A stretch of 64,000 nucleotides of DNA, from the NCBI GenBank assembly GCA_000708835.1, contig DF237462.1, positions 1 through 64,000 on the forward strand. Direction: 5' to 3'. The stretch is from Klebsormidium nitens. Its lineage: Eukaryota > Streptophyta > Klebsormidiophyceae > Klebsormidiales > Klebsormidiaceae. Both the position numbers and the translations under genes were made by a program. Shown here one piece after another: positions 22,255 through 41,619 of the stretch; positions within the stretch are counted from its first letter, which is position 1; the number at the start of each line of letters is the position of its first letter. Under the pieces are notes generated by a model that had not been told where the DNA came from, made no database searches, and was given only the letters and a program-made list of their open reading frames with translations.

Positions 22255-24191
22255 ATGGCCGCGTTTGTGGCAGGCCTGCTTGGTATGAGCCAGCAGGAGC
22301 TTCGCTTTCGCGTGCAGCGAGCGAACCATATGACAGTTGCTCCTCTCCTGAGCCTCTTCCACTCTGTCTCTCCCCTCCTAGGACTGACACAGAGCTCGTC
22401 TGACCTTCCTGCCTCTGAGGAGTCTCTCTCTCCCTCCCCCTCTTCTGAGTCTGCTCAAGGTTTCAAGGGCCTGGATGGCGAACAAACTCACGCAGATTCA
22501 GACGCCCCAGCCCTGGCCTCCCCCCGCGCTGACACGATCTCAGTTCTTGAACTGACAAAGGGAGAGCCCCAGATTGGTCTTTGTGAGCAGGGCTTGTGCG
22601 GCAGGGGTCAGGCGCTGCCTCAGGGTGAAGAGGAGGAGGGGAAATTGCAGAGGTTTTGTTCAGGGGAGGGCTTGGGGGAGGTCCCCTCACATGAGGGGGG
22701 GGATGAGGATGAGACGTTGGGGGCAGGGCTTGCGGCGGCAGCTACTGTGAGGGCAGGAATGGAAACCAGCATTGTGCAGCTTGACCAGGGGTGCTTGGCT
22801 CAGATTATCTCGCAGATGGATCTGTCGAGCCTTAGAGCATGCTCCCTGGTCTGCCGCGACTGGCTGGAAGTCTCGAGCTCTGCACGGACATCCGTGACTC
22901 TGCGCAACGGCCCTCAGATTGCTGCCTTCCCCAAGCTGGTTGCCCGCTTCTCAAGAATCCACACGCTGCACGTTGAAGGGCGCGCCCCGGCAGACGCGCC
23001 CTCTGTCTTGTCTCTGGACGATGCTGTGATGGAGGTCCTTGCACAGAGCTGCGGCTGCCTGCGTGAGCTGCGGCTGAAGTACTGCTCACTGTCTGACGCG
23101 GGCCTTGCTGCGGTTCTGAGGGGCTGCCCCGAGTTGCTCGTGCTTGGCTTGGCTCACAGTGAGGGGTTCTCGGGGGAGGCATTCAGCGGCCTGTGCTGCA
23201 AGTTGGAAAAGCTGGAGCTGAATGTCTGCGAGGGGCTTACGAATGAGGGGTTGGTGGTGGCTGCGGCTGCCTGCTCTGGTCTCAAGGACTTTGGTATCTA
23301 TACTGCGCAGCCGAACAGATCTCTGGAGCAGGGGGTGGAGGCATTCTCAAAGGCATGCCCTGGACTGAAAGTGTTTGCCGTCCACGCCTGTCGGCTTACT
23401 GATGAGGCCCTGCAAAGAATTGCCGCTAGGTGCCCCCTCATACAGCAGATCAGTGTCACGTGCGAGTATTACATCACAGACAGGGGGCTAGACGCCTTCC
23501 TGGCCCTGCTCCCTCGTGTGCACACAGTGACGCTGCAAAAGAACCGCGCGGTTTCTGGCATCCCGCAATTCGGGTAAGTTCCAAGTTGGACGAGTAAGCC
23601 CTTCATCTGTCTAGTCGATGGATTAATGTAGGCCTCGAGTTGCTGATGATCATATTTAGATTTCCACTTGCACACCGTGTGTTGCATGAGGCAATCTTAT
23701 GGTAGTCCCATGGTACTTCCTTCCTAGTGCTTTCACAATCTCAGCCGTTTCAGAGTGCTGGCTAATCAACAGGGTTTCAAGTTGACAGACAGATTGTATT
23801 TCTCATCTTGATTCAGCATTGGTTGCTCAGCATTCTTTGTGTTTGTGGCAGGTCCAACCGGTGCTTGAGACGACTTCGGCTAGGTTGGTTGTGCACGACG
23901 CCCGACGAGGTCCTTAAAGGGTTAGCTAATCAGGCTGGCCTTGAGGAGCTGGTTCTGATATGCTGCCCCTTTCTCACGGACGCCACCGTTGAGAAGATTT
24001 TGACGTGTTGCAAGAAGCTGACTTGGTTGATGCTTCACAGTAGTAAGCTTGTCACTGCAGAGACTGTCAGTGCATACATCCGGTGCGGCAGCAAAGCCAG
24101 GCTAGAAATTAAGCGTTGCTCGGGTATGAAGAAAGGAGCTCTAGGGCAGGATGTCTTAAAATTGAAGAAGCTTCAGGTGCAATGCTTCTGA
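22255..24191 (+). CDS. F-box/leucine-rich-repeat protein, copy C
   Basis: Two exons, 22255-23573 and 23852-24191, join in phase through CGG/GTAAGT and TGTGGCAG to give 552 residues. The start is set at 22255 because MAAFVAGLLG is the shared N-terminus; an upstream in-frame ATG at 22243 would add four residues. An acidic, Gly/Glu-rich segment precedes the F-box near residues 172-218 (LDQGCLAQIISQMD, CSLVCRDWLEVSS). Leucine-rich repeats of the cysteine-containing type (LRELRLKYCSLSDAGLAAVL) fill the rest. The predicted role is an SCF ubiquitin-ligase substrate receptor. Compared with copy B the linker after the F-box is shorter. The target is unknown. Confidence 0.9.
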
Positions 24192-25338
24192 CACGATAAA
24201 CGCCTGGAGTAAATTCCCGACATCTGAAAATCAAGGAAACCTGAACTTTGACATTTGTTTAAGCTCATGAGGCATGTGTACATATGAGGATTGTCTTGAA
24301 CGCTTGTGTGCACAAATATAGTCGTAGGTATATGTGCTGCATCCGACGTTATTGCGATATCCTTGGATGATATACCATTGATGTGATCGCTGGCCATGAC
24401 TTCGATCTAATTTCCATCGAGCGCTCCTTGGATACGATCCTATTTCTACAATGTAAAACACTTCTGCATGCATAGTTTCCCATGTGAATCTGCTGTCTGG
24501 GCCAATTTCAATTGCGCTTGCCGCAGTTCATGTGCGTGATGGCAAATATTAAGGTCACCAGATTTTGCAAGATCGTTGGCAACCGGTCAACTGTGATATG
24601 GTACTTAAAATGTTGCGAGATTAGAACCAACCGCGGCTGCAGCTCTGGGTGCCCCATATACCATGGAAGCAATACAAAGAAGAAAAGATGACAGTTCTGC
24701 TTCTGAGATTATACTGGAGCTCCATACCCTTAGCACGAATCAGCCAAGGCGTTTAGTGCCGCCATATGCACGATGCGAGCAATCTGACGAGCGCGTATGC
24801 TTCCAGAAGATGACCGTTACAAACGTGCTGGCCCTTTTACGAAGTGCATCGTTACATTTCGAGGAAGTAGATCGTACAGATGCTTGAATCTTGTTGTGCT
24901 ATTGCCCAAGTTTATGGACACTACGGCGCGAAAGTTAGCGGCAAATCACTTCCCGACGCCTCCTTATCCATTGGGGTAGCCAGCTTCACGACCTGCAAGA
25001 GTATCCAGGAACCATTATGGATTTGAGACTGAAGACAATGGTATTGCAATCTTTGAAAGAGCGTCGGATGACCGGTACCCTCAGGGATTTTAAAACATGG
25101 AAAGCTCCTTTAATTGTTGCTGGAGAAGCCACGTGCATTCAGATTTCCAACCGATCTGAATGGCGACTCGTTTCTATACAGTGCTCGCAAAGCTACACCA
25201 AAAAACGAATCTCTGAATATCAATCAAGCGACACTACTGATAGCACCCACGGCCAGAAAAGTGGGAATGCATCGGATTATAACGTGAAGAGAGTGTGGTA
25301 ATCTTTTCTCCTTTACTAACGACAAATGGTGCACATAC
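24192..25338. other. Intergenic stretch between copy C and coiled-coil copy 2
   Basis: The two genes converge here. The 3' exon(s) of coiled-coil copy 2 should lie in this interval, because the exon at 25339-25536 ends in a good donor (GTATGT) and not a stop. I could not identify them. No similarity to the corresponding interval of unit 2 was obvious by eye. Short open frames on both strands are not supported. Confidence 0.3.
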
Positions 25339-28300
25339 CTCGGCCTCGAGTGACTGAATGGTCAGCTGCTGTTGCTTCACAGTCTCTTTGAGATTCTCTA
25401 CGTCCTGAAGTGCGGCGTCGAGCTTCGTCTGCAACTGCAGGCGCCTAAGCCGGCTTTCCTCGGCCCACGTCTCTCTATCCAAGTCGTGCCGTTCCTTCTC
25501 CTTCTCGCTCTCCTGCTTGAGGGTCTCGATCTCTTCCTGTTAAGAACACGAGACGTGTTTGAAAGTGAATGTTTTCAAAGCCTGGCATTGACTTGACGGT
25601 CCGTCGGATGGCCTCGCGGTCAAGTACGAACGAACGGAGCCTTTCACGACGCGCTTGCTGAAAGAATTGAGCTCGCACCTCTTTGAAGCTTTAGACCAAT
25701 ACTTCCAGGTTTTCTGTCGCAAAATTGTTCAGCGATAACAATCTGCAGTAACATACTCATAGCTACGGGACCCGGTACTTCCAGCCAAAAAGTCAAACTG
25801 TGCTCGTAAAACTTCACCGCGTGCTATCAGTCCACCTTTTTTTCTGAAGGGGGCGCTCTGACTGATCACACGAACTTGGGATCTGAGCAAATATGTTTCA
25901 GGGTTCGACGCAGTCTCACGGATGAATCCCGAACCTTTTTGACAAGAATCAGAGCTTTGCTTGATTCACTAATCAACGGATCTTTCAGCGATGAGCGACT
26001 AAGGCCCTCAAGTCAACTCCATTGATTTGCCCTTTGGTGGGTCTCTCTGCTTGTCGTTCTGGCAATTCCGTTTTCGAAACGAAGCAAGGCAGCTTCTTGA
26101 ACAGATTGACAGATATAGGCCGTCTTGGCAGTGGATGCAGGTGAAAGTCTCAATCCGTGTGATGTCTAGGGCCTTGGCCCGAGAAGGCATGTGACACCAG
26201 GCTCTAGCCTTTCAACTGACCGTAGAAAATCAAGCCCTTTCGATTCGGATCTTTTGCCCAGCTTTTTAGCACCTACCTCTCAACAAAGAGGAGTCGTACG
26301 CTTTATGCTTTGTCTTGGTAGATTTCCCACCACTCATCCGAATCAGAGAAGGTTGCATACTTTACACTTAAAGAAGCAGCAATAAAATGCCTTTCATAGA
26401 ATCTCACCAGCAGGCTCGCGACCGTCACCCGCAACGTGCTTGCTTCGCGGCGGGTGGCTCTGAGCAGCGCGGCCGCGACGTCCTCCGGCTTCTTCGTTGG
26501 AGAAACGGGCGACTTCAGTTCCTGCAGCCAAGCCACGACAGAGCTTGAAAATCTAGAGAAGATAAATCGACATTCTTCTTGAAATGTTCCTCAAACGCAC
26601 ACGGCTTCCGAGCTGAGGAAGCACTTGGTGAGTGCCGATACTCTCGGTTGTTTCCGAGATTCACAGAGCGTTTTTCCCGAATGGATCGCTCGCCACCAAG
26701 CATGATTCCGGACAACATGAGGACCATATATCAGATGGCGATCGGATGACAGCATTCGGGTGTCATCTCACAGAAAAGTAGGCTGCACCAAGACCTTGGG
26801 ACCACTCTGAATGCTCTGGAAGTGGAGCTACGTCAGCGGGTTCTTGCGGTGACGTCAACTGCTTCTTCCCTTCTCGGGGTGCATCTCCTTTGCTCGCGCT
26901 CCGCGCGTGTCCTTGCCCACCCCCCTTCCGGCCCACTCTCGTCCTATGGCGCGCGCGAGGTCCATCTTCGCATCCTTAAGCTTTTTGTTTTTCTCCTCCA
27001 CCTCGTTCTCCACGACCCTCTGAACCTCCATCATTGTGTGATCGTCCCCTTCCGCGACCGCGAGCATCACTTTGCCGTTTCGCAGTCCCTTCCGGATGTC
27101 CGCCGTCTCATACCCCACCTGACTCAGGCCCTCCTTTGCCTGCCCGATCTTTGCAACTGCTGTCTCAGCGCGCGCAGCTCCTTCACCCCCTGCTTCCTGC
27201 CCTTCGACCGCAAGCTTCTCAAAGATGTTCTGCACGGTAGAGATCCCCCCTGTCTTTTCCCCGCTTCCCTTGTTGGCTTCCGCATCTGGCGCAAGCGGCA
27301 CCTTGCCTTGTGCTTCCGAGGCTGCCCGTCGAGAGTTGGCGAGCATGACCTTCTGCTCGATGTCCGCCAGCTCCCGTTCCTTCTGGTGAAGATCCTCGTT
27401 TGCCGCCAGCAGCTTCAGCTTCGTTTCCGCTTCCGCTGCTTCCGCTAGGTCCGCCTGCGGATCAATCCTGAGTCTCAGCATCAAAAAGGCCTTTTTCCTC
27501 GACTTCTGCGACTCTAGATCCGGATTTGAGAAGCCTTCAAACCCTCCAGTGTGAAATTCAAAACAAGGTATTTTCAAAATTGCTGAAGAGTGGATGCTAA
27601 AAAAGCCGTCAGAATACCAAAACAGCCTCACGGCCACCCTCGAGATAGTTTAATCAGCCCATTGACACCAGTACTGGAACAGTCTGCTCCATCATCTTTG
27701 ATTTAAGGCCTGATGATGTATCAAAGAGAACTGCGTCTGCTTTTCTGCATTCCTACTCAGCAGCGAGCTTCTGATTTGTTGACATCCCATTGACATGTTT
27801 GGACGAAGCTGTAAAGTGGCGAGACGAACCTCTGCTTCTGTCTGCTGCTGAAATACAGGCGATGTTCTTAATCGAACTTCCGAAGATAACCTCTTGTCTC
27901 TGAGAGGTAAAAGTGGCCTACTCTGAATCTGACATGTCCTTCGAGACGAAAACAAAATTCATTTTCAGAAAGCTGGGAGAACGCCACGAGATTTTGCTAT
28001 TGAATCCTCACCGACTCCTTTGCGGCTTCAATTTTCCACTTCAGCTCCTGCAGTTCCGTGTCCAGCCCCCAGACTTCCACCGACTTGACGTCTTCAGTAG
28101 CGACCTGAAGAGAAAAGTAGCCTACTTGCATCGAAAAAGGTTCACGTAGAAGTTATTGAGATGGTGAAAAGGCCAGATGAAAGGTCTTCCAAATCCTGCT
28201 AGTCAGCAACACTGAGGAGCCGATTCACCTCTGACGGCTTTGCAGACTATTCGCATTAGGCAGGTTGCCGGAGTCATTTCCTTTGGAGCATGGCATGATG

Positions 28301-30723
28301 AACCAACAAGATCTCGAGCTTATAACAAGCACTGAAACTTACGTAGAGATCTAGTGAGTCCCGGGAATCCTGGCCATGCTCCAAACGGAAGGTGTCCCGC
28401 GTCTCTTCCCCCGCCTTCTTCTCCTTCGCCTGCGGTCCGATCGCCAGGCCCTTCCCCGTTTCGCTTCCGGCCTTACGCTCTTCGCAGAAGCCTCTCTTCC
28501 GCTCGTCGCTCGTCGCTTTTCCGCCCTTCCGCTCGTCCGGTCTTCCCCCGGTTGTTGACGAGTAGAGGGCCGCCTTGATGCCTTTTGTCGAAAGGCCTCC
28601 CGGCGACTTCGCTCCCGGGGCAGAGGCGGTGCTCGGCGTGCGGAACGAGCCGGTGGGAGAGGTGGCGGGCGCGCGGAGGGACTTCGAGACCTCGGAAGAA
28701 CTGGGCCGGCGCGTTGGGGGGGAGGTGAAGGACCCGGTGGATGTGCTCGAGCCCAGGGCGCGTGATACCGACGGAGGCGGGGAGAAGGTTGGGGCTCGGA
28801 GTGCGGACGAGAGTGCGCGAGCCTCGTGTGTGTGCGCGGGAGTGGAAGTAGGGGGGGACATGGTGCGGGCACGGGCGGTGGAGAAGGGGCCGGGGGAGAG
28901 GGCGCCCGAAGTTGAAGGCGCGCGCGTGAGGGGGCGGCCGCGTGGCGGGGGAGACGCGACCTAGAGTGACGCGCAATTGTGTCAGCTGTTTGAAATGGAA
29001 AACTTCTGAAAGCTACGCCCCCTGTGAACAAGGACCTGACCATCGAAAAATTCGCGAGGAAATTGTCGCACTCGGAGCATGCTCCCTGAATAGCGTCCTG
29101 ATCCTAATGGAAGAAATTTGAAAAAGACACGTGTCCGGAAACAAATGCATGAAAGGAATGCTTTGATCTGGGCTAGTGGACCTCACTCGATTCTGCATAT
29201 GCCAGCGCAATCTTGGATACCAGGGAGTGTTGAAGTTATCTGGAAACCTTGTCAGACCTCAGTGTGCATGTCTTCCAAGCTATTGTCCTTCTGTTCGTTG
29301 GTAAGTTGCTACGGTGAATCTAGATAGTTTGCTGCGACGGAAAAGCTCAGCATAATGTTGAGAACAAATGAGTGACCGAGAGGAACCGACGGAGTCTTTG
29401 GTTTTATATTGAGCGGATACATGCATACCGCTTATCTGAGCCCGAGAAACCAACTGAGATAGAACATGGTTTCTTTCCCAAGACTGGAAAGGCTGCTCAG
29501 AACAGTAGCATATTCTCTAATGCTTCAATAGTATCAGTTAGATGTTTCTGAAGAAAGATTTCGCCAAAATATAAAATCTACAAAGGCAAATCAAAGCAAA
29601 CCCTTCAACATATTTGAGCAGCTTTGAAGGTTTAGCAGGTGAGTCTCGAGTCCTCCGCATATCACCTGGACTTGCAGTCTCTTCTTCAGGCGAGCTATTG
29701 AGCATTTTGAAATCCTTCTTTTTTTGAAGCTCTAAGGTTGCCTTGAACTTCTCAGACCTTGGTGGATAGATCCTCCAAGTCTTCCAGATATATTGACGCT
29801 GAGATCATCAGAGCTAATCTGCCAGCGGCACCGTGAGAGCACGTTACTGGGTACAAGCTACTGGCACCTCTTATCCCTGCCTCTTGAGACTTTTCTAAGC
29901 AAATCTCCAACTTTCCCAAACCAGAGACTTGCCTTAGATGTTTTGGCCTTCAAGGAAGTAGTCTTTTGTACCATCTTCTTGTCGGGGGACAGAGTATTGC
30001 TTTCCTTCTTCACACCCTTCTGGGAGCTTGTGGCCATGTCCTCCTTCTGATTCGCTCAGCTTTCCTTGCAAATGACGGCATGAAACAGTCTGAGGATTAC
30101 GAGAAGCAAACTAAATCCATTAAAGCCAAAGGGCATCCCATTGTGATGGATATCATCAGCCTGCCAATGATTCCATGCTGTAGACTCCTTCCAAGGAAAC
30201 AAGGAACCTAGATAAGACGATGCAAAGAAAACGAAACTCTCTGAAAACATACATCGATTCCTGACTCCTGTCCAATGTTCAACCCAACTTTTGCGGTCGT
30301 CTGCCAAAAGCCTGCTTTGCGTAAGCCACCTTGCAGCCCCATTGGTATCTGTTCAAGAAGACTTGAAAGTGCGATGAGGGGGCCATGCAGATAACAAGTC
30401 AAGAGATATGCAGGACAATTGACGAAACAAGAGCTTTGGCGCACCTTTGAGACTTGTAAGAAGGTTGCCACACTCACTATGATAAAGCTCTTCTAAGCAC
30501 TAAGATTGAGGCGAATGGACGAAATGAGAGAGACGGCGATCTGCTTCTATCAAAGCACGAGCCTTCAGGGTTTCTGCGAAGTAGGTGGACACTCAGCGCA
30601 AGAAGAATGAAACTGAGCTTTAAGAAATCCTCACGACTTCCTTGAACCAACCTGCTGCTTCTCAAAGGAATCCGTCTTAGATCGAAAAAGACCTCGCTTA
30701 CAAAGCTGTCCCTCCGCTTTAGC
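25339..30723 (-). CDS. Ala/Glu-rich coiled-coil protein, copy 2 (partial model)
   Basis: Exons read 5' to 3' on the minus strand are 30652-30723, 29933-30046, 28343-28960, 28012-28104, 26921-27454, 26408-26521 and 25339-25536. All are multiples of three in phase 0, for 581 codons; both ends are open. The 28343-28960 exon matches two exons of copy 1 fused together: a Ser/Pro/Thr-rich part, then a Lys/Glu-rich part ending in DSLDLY. It uses a GTAAGT donor where copy 1 has GCAAGT. Later exons are coiled coil (LAANEDLHQKERELADIEQ; LDAALQDVENLKETVKQQQ). The donor at 26921 (GTGGGC) is the least certain border; another internal exon may exist near 29650-29760. The counterpart of copy 1 exon 13038-13187 is degraded near 27817-27836. 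Function unknown. Confidence 0.65.
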
Positions 30724-32950
30724 CTTCAGAGAGCCTTGCCGCCGCCAAAGTTGCTGGTGAACCTCAAGAACTGTTCATCGAGATCAGCCGATGACCTCTT
30801 TCAAGGAACATTCAATTCTTTTCCCTTCGCTGGTTGGTTGTTTCCAACCGACCGTTTCATGGGAGCTCTTTGTCACAAAGTTCAGTCAAGTAATCCAGCA
30901 AACGGTTCGACTCCAGGATTCCTCGGTTGTTCGTGTTTCGTGGTGACAATCCCCGGGTCTCAGTCACCGCTCACCGCCAGACGAAACCTTGCGCAAGAAG
31001 GTCTGTAATGCAGCCAATCGTCCTTCGTCACGTTTTCTGGATTCGATCGCGCGCTTGCAGAATGGCAAATCATGCCTTCCAAGTTCGCAATCTCTTCGAT
31101 CACTGCTACTTGCTAGGCTGTCGGAAGGACACTGCTGGATGACTAGGCGCCAGGCGTACTCAGATCTGGCAAACAGCACCTTAGAGAAGAACCGAATCAG
31201 CGCAAGGCCATGCATGCAGAGAGCTGCAAAAGAGGTGCTTCCCATCGTGCCTGCAATGCGGAAGAATCGATCTTCGTGTTGACGGGACGCCAGCGCTCCT
31301 CGAGTCAGTCCTTACCTATGAAAGTCTTCATTGGGACCGCTTGATAGAAGGTTTTTGCTGATTGATTTCCATGCATCGGACATCGAAAGGGTTGAGAACA
31401 GGAGGATTGCATAGTGCATTCACGCGCACTCCTGTTCAAGAGTAATATAATACTCTCGAGATCGACTAGCTCAGAATGAGGATCGCGCCGGGTATTATTT
31501 TGGTATATAGCGCGCTAGCAATGATTCGATAATTGGTCCATGGTATATATAGATATTGCGTGAATCAGTCTACCCCGGTTTGCTTAAAGAATCGAATCGC
31601 AAGGAACTGAGGTAGTCTGTAATCGTTTGCTCAAACGTCTGTTAACGACCCTTTCCGTTACATCATGATGCATAACCGAAAGTGTCGTATGCATTGGACC
31701 TTACCGCTTATCTGTTGACAAACACCGGCCAGCCACTGCACGCAAGTTTCCACAACATGCATACTTCATAGCCATATGGTGACTTGGAGCATGCAGTAAT
31801 TGAAGGCTGTCACAACCCATGCAAATTCCGACCTTAAACACGCCCTGAAGGACAAACCTGCAGCTGCTTGACGTCAGCCTTGTTACTTTTCGTAAGATAT
31901 ATGCCTTGATGTCCGCGATCCTCGCGTTTCTAGCATGTGCCCGACAAGACCGACGCTTTCGAAGGAGATGAGATAAATCGCACTTGCTTAACGTTTCTCG
32001 TCATCAAGGCTGCTTGTCAACGGCTGTAAATCTAGACCCGGAACAGGAGCCTCTGCTTTTGATCAAAATTCCTTATGTTGTCTTGACCCGCTCGCCAAGC
32101 CAAAAAGTACTCGGCACGACTGCAGCAAAGCAGAAGGGTCAGCTCTCTACCAGGCTAGCTTCGCAGGTCAGAAAGAGAGAGAGAGAGTGCTACAACGAGA
32201 GCAATGTCTGGCTGAAAACCAACCCGCGGCAGATTGACGAAAAGCACGACATCAAGAAACACGTCTACATTTTATGATAGCGGGAGAGCACCCTTCCAGA
32301 AGACTTTGGAAACGGCGCTCTCATTGAACGTCCTCGAACATCACAAGCAAATCGAACCACGAAGTTTGAGGTCCCATGAGTCATTACGTCTCTGAAAGAC
32401 TGATCTCAAGGAAAGGGGCAACAGAAACGGGTGCTCACGCACCTGATGCTCAGCAGCTCGTGCAAGTTCGGACTGTGTACGGCTACCGTAGGCGTCGACG
32501 ACCGGCTGTCCAACCGCTCTCTGCACTTATGCTGCTTATTCGAGGCCCACGGAGCGAAAAGGACGGACGGATGCCAGTTCCGAACGCATCCCTCAACCTG
32601 GCTCCGCGCTTTGAAACCCCTCCCCGCATCAGCCTGGCCTTCGCTTGCTGCTCTGGATCCCTTCTTTGCGGGAACCGATGCTTTGAATCCTCTCTTCGCA
32701 AAAAGAGGACTGCTGTGAACCAGATTACCGCAGCATACGGCTTTGGCTCACGTTGCCGGCAGCATAACCGACCAGTCGCAGGACGAAGTCTGGCCCGGTG
32801 CTCCGCCAAGGCGGTATGACGAAACCGACACAACTCTCGCGGCCGGTCTCGTGTGCTGCCACGTGGAAAGCTCCGTCCCTCTCGTTCCCTGTTTTGCAAC
32901 CCCAGAGAACCCGCCAACGTCCGTTCGTGCGTGCGCTCGAACGATGCGCA
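30724..32950. other. Upstream of coiled-coil copy 2 and downstream of the helicase
   Basis: Similarity to the 5' region of coiled-coil copy 1 runs to about 31080. This part probably contains the promoter and leader of copy 2. The remainder (about 31300-32950) has no gene I can support; it includes a short GA repeat near 32173-32190 and a TGACGTCA site at 31869. The longer frames at 32376-32917 on both strands overlap one another and have no splice-consistent partner. Confidence 0.35.
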
Positions 32951-40118
<7,168 letters not shown>

Positions 40119-41619
40119 GATTCACCCTCAGGAACACCCTCTAGATCTCATTCCCAAAACCAAAACAGTCCTAGTATTAACACTCTCTCCAAAGGAGGAC
40201 CATTGCTGGCATTGGCATATGCAACACCACCACCGTGACCACCCTGCATTGACAATGGCTTGCCAGCTTCCAGGTGCTTGCGTGCGCGGTATGCGCGCGC
40301 AAGCCCGGACCCGGCTGGCCGCCCGTGAGGCACTGGGTCACACGTGCGGCCGCCCGGTCGAGTGAGCCGCCCGGTATTATCGGCCCAGAATCGTCGTGTA
40401 CGGTTCGAGTTCGGTTTACTGGCTACCTAGTTTAACAGTTGAAATCCGTCTCCGTTCGACAAGGAAAGCCGGCCAGGCCGAGCGTTCGCCGGTTATAGCC
40501 GGACTGGTATCTTTGAACCGGTCAGCTTGTCCTGTGCTTGTGTGGCACCCAAAATCTAGAAAATACGCGGTAGATATCTGGTTTCAACTTTCGGTGGCTT
40601 CGGTTGGGCTAGCCGGCCTGACGTTTGCCTGGTGTGACTCACCGGACTCGGGAGCGGCCGGCAGCCGCTGCCGCTCGGCCGGACCGGGATAGTTACGGGA
40701 TGAAACTCAAGAAAAATAATAGTAAGCTCCGACTAACACTAAAAACCCTAACCTGAAATGAAACACCCGCTCCGCACCCGTACCCACCCTAACCACCATA
40801 CTAACCCTACCCGTCACAGTGCGGTTACCTTACTATTATTTGCTCCGGGTAGTTACAACTTACGGGCCAAGGCCCAAGGGAAATTATTGAACTACAGCCG
40901 AAATTTCGAAATCGGCGCCGGCTATCGGCGCTGTCCGACCACTGGCCTCATATGCAACCATGCGCAGTCTCGTCAATCAAATATTTGAGACAGGCTCGTT
41001 TGCAGTAAATCCCGAAGGCGCTGAATTTATCTTGAATATTGCTCAAGATCGGAGGATACCAGTACCTACTATGGCGGGTACAAGGGAGCTGAACAACAGC
41101 ACCATAAATATGCTACCCATCGAATATTTGTCCTGATTTTAGATGGCAACCTACAAGGCCCTACTACCTAGGTACCTCCGCTAGTTGAATGTCTACTTAT
41201 GACGAATATAACCAATCGTTCCATTGAACATTGGCATCATTGAGCGGGATTCGCGGACTTTAGAAGATTTTTCGATAATTGCACCATGTAGCAATGATTT
41301 TGAAGTCGATTCCCAGTAGGTACATGACAATCTTCCATCGCGGCTTCGCATAGGCTATTGCATCAGGGCTACCTATCTAGGGCTGTCGGATGGCCGACAA
41401 TCTGTCCTCCTTGACAGTCCTTGCGTGACTCCTTGAAACCTTGAAGCAATGAAGGCCTTCCACGAGTTCCTTGTTGAATCAGAGCACAATCCCCCCCCTC
41501 GTTCCTGAGCTCACACGTGATATAAGGTATGTGACTTAGCTTGGCGCCCATCCAACTTCAGCGGAAAGCTATCTCAAGAGGGCAGGGCAGAACCTTCCCT
41601 CTGTTCGACGCCCAACCAC
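40119..41619. other. Divergent intergenic region between helicase and BAHD gene
   Basis: The helicase reads left and the acyltransferase reads right, so both promoters should lie here. It is GC-rich near the helicase start and AT-richer after 40990. It contains telomere-like fragments (AAAACCCTAACC near 40742-40753), an inverted pair AAATAATAGTAA (about 40717-40728) and TTACTATTATTT (about 40828-40839), and an 18-bp sequence (40769-40786) that recurs in a BAHD intron at 44754-44771. No gene is supported. Confidence 0.4.

Noticed and set aside
28351-29043. 230-codon Arg/Pro/Ser-rich minus-strand frame and plus-strand frame 28575-28964
   Set aside because: Both overlap exon 28343-28960 of coiled-coil copy 2 in other frames. 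The chosen frame matches copy 1 residue by residue; these do not.
40742-40812. Telomere-like AAAACCCTAACC words suggesting a chromosome end
   Set aside because: Only a few scattered and imperfect units, with genes on both sides; at most a trace of an interstitial repeat.
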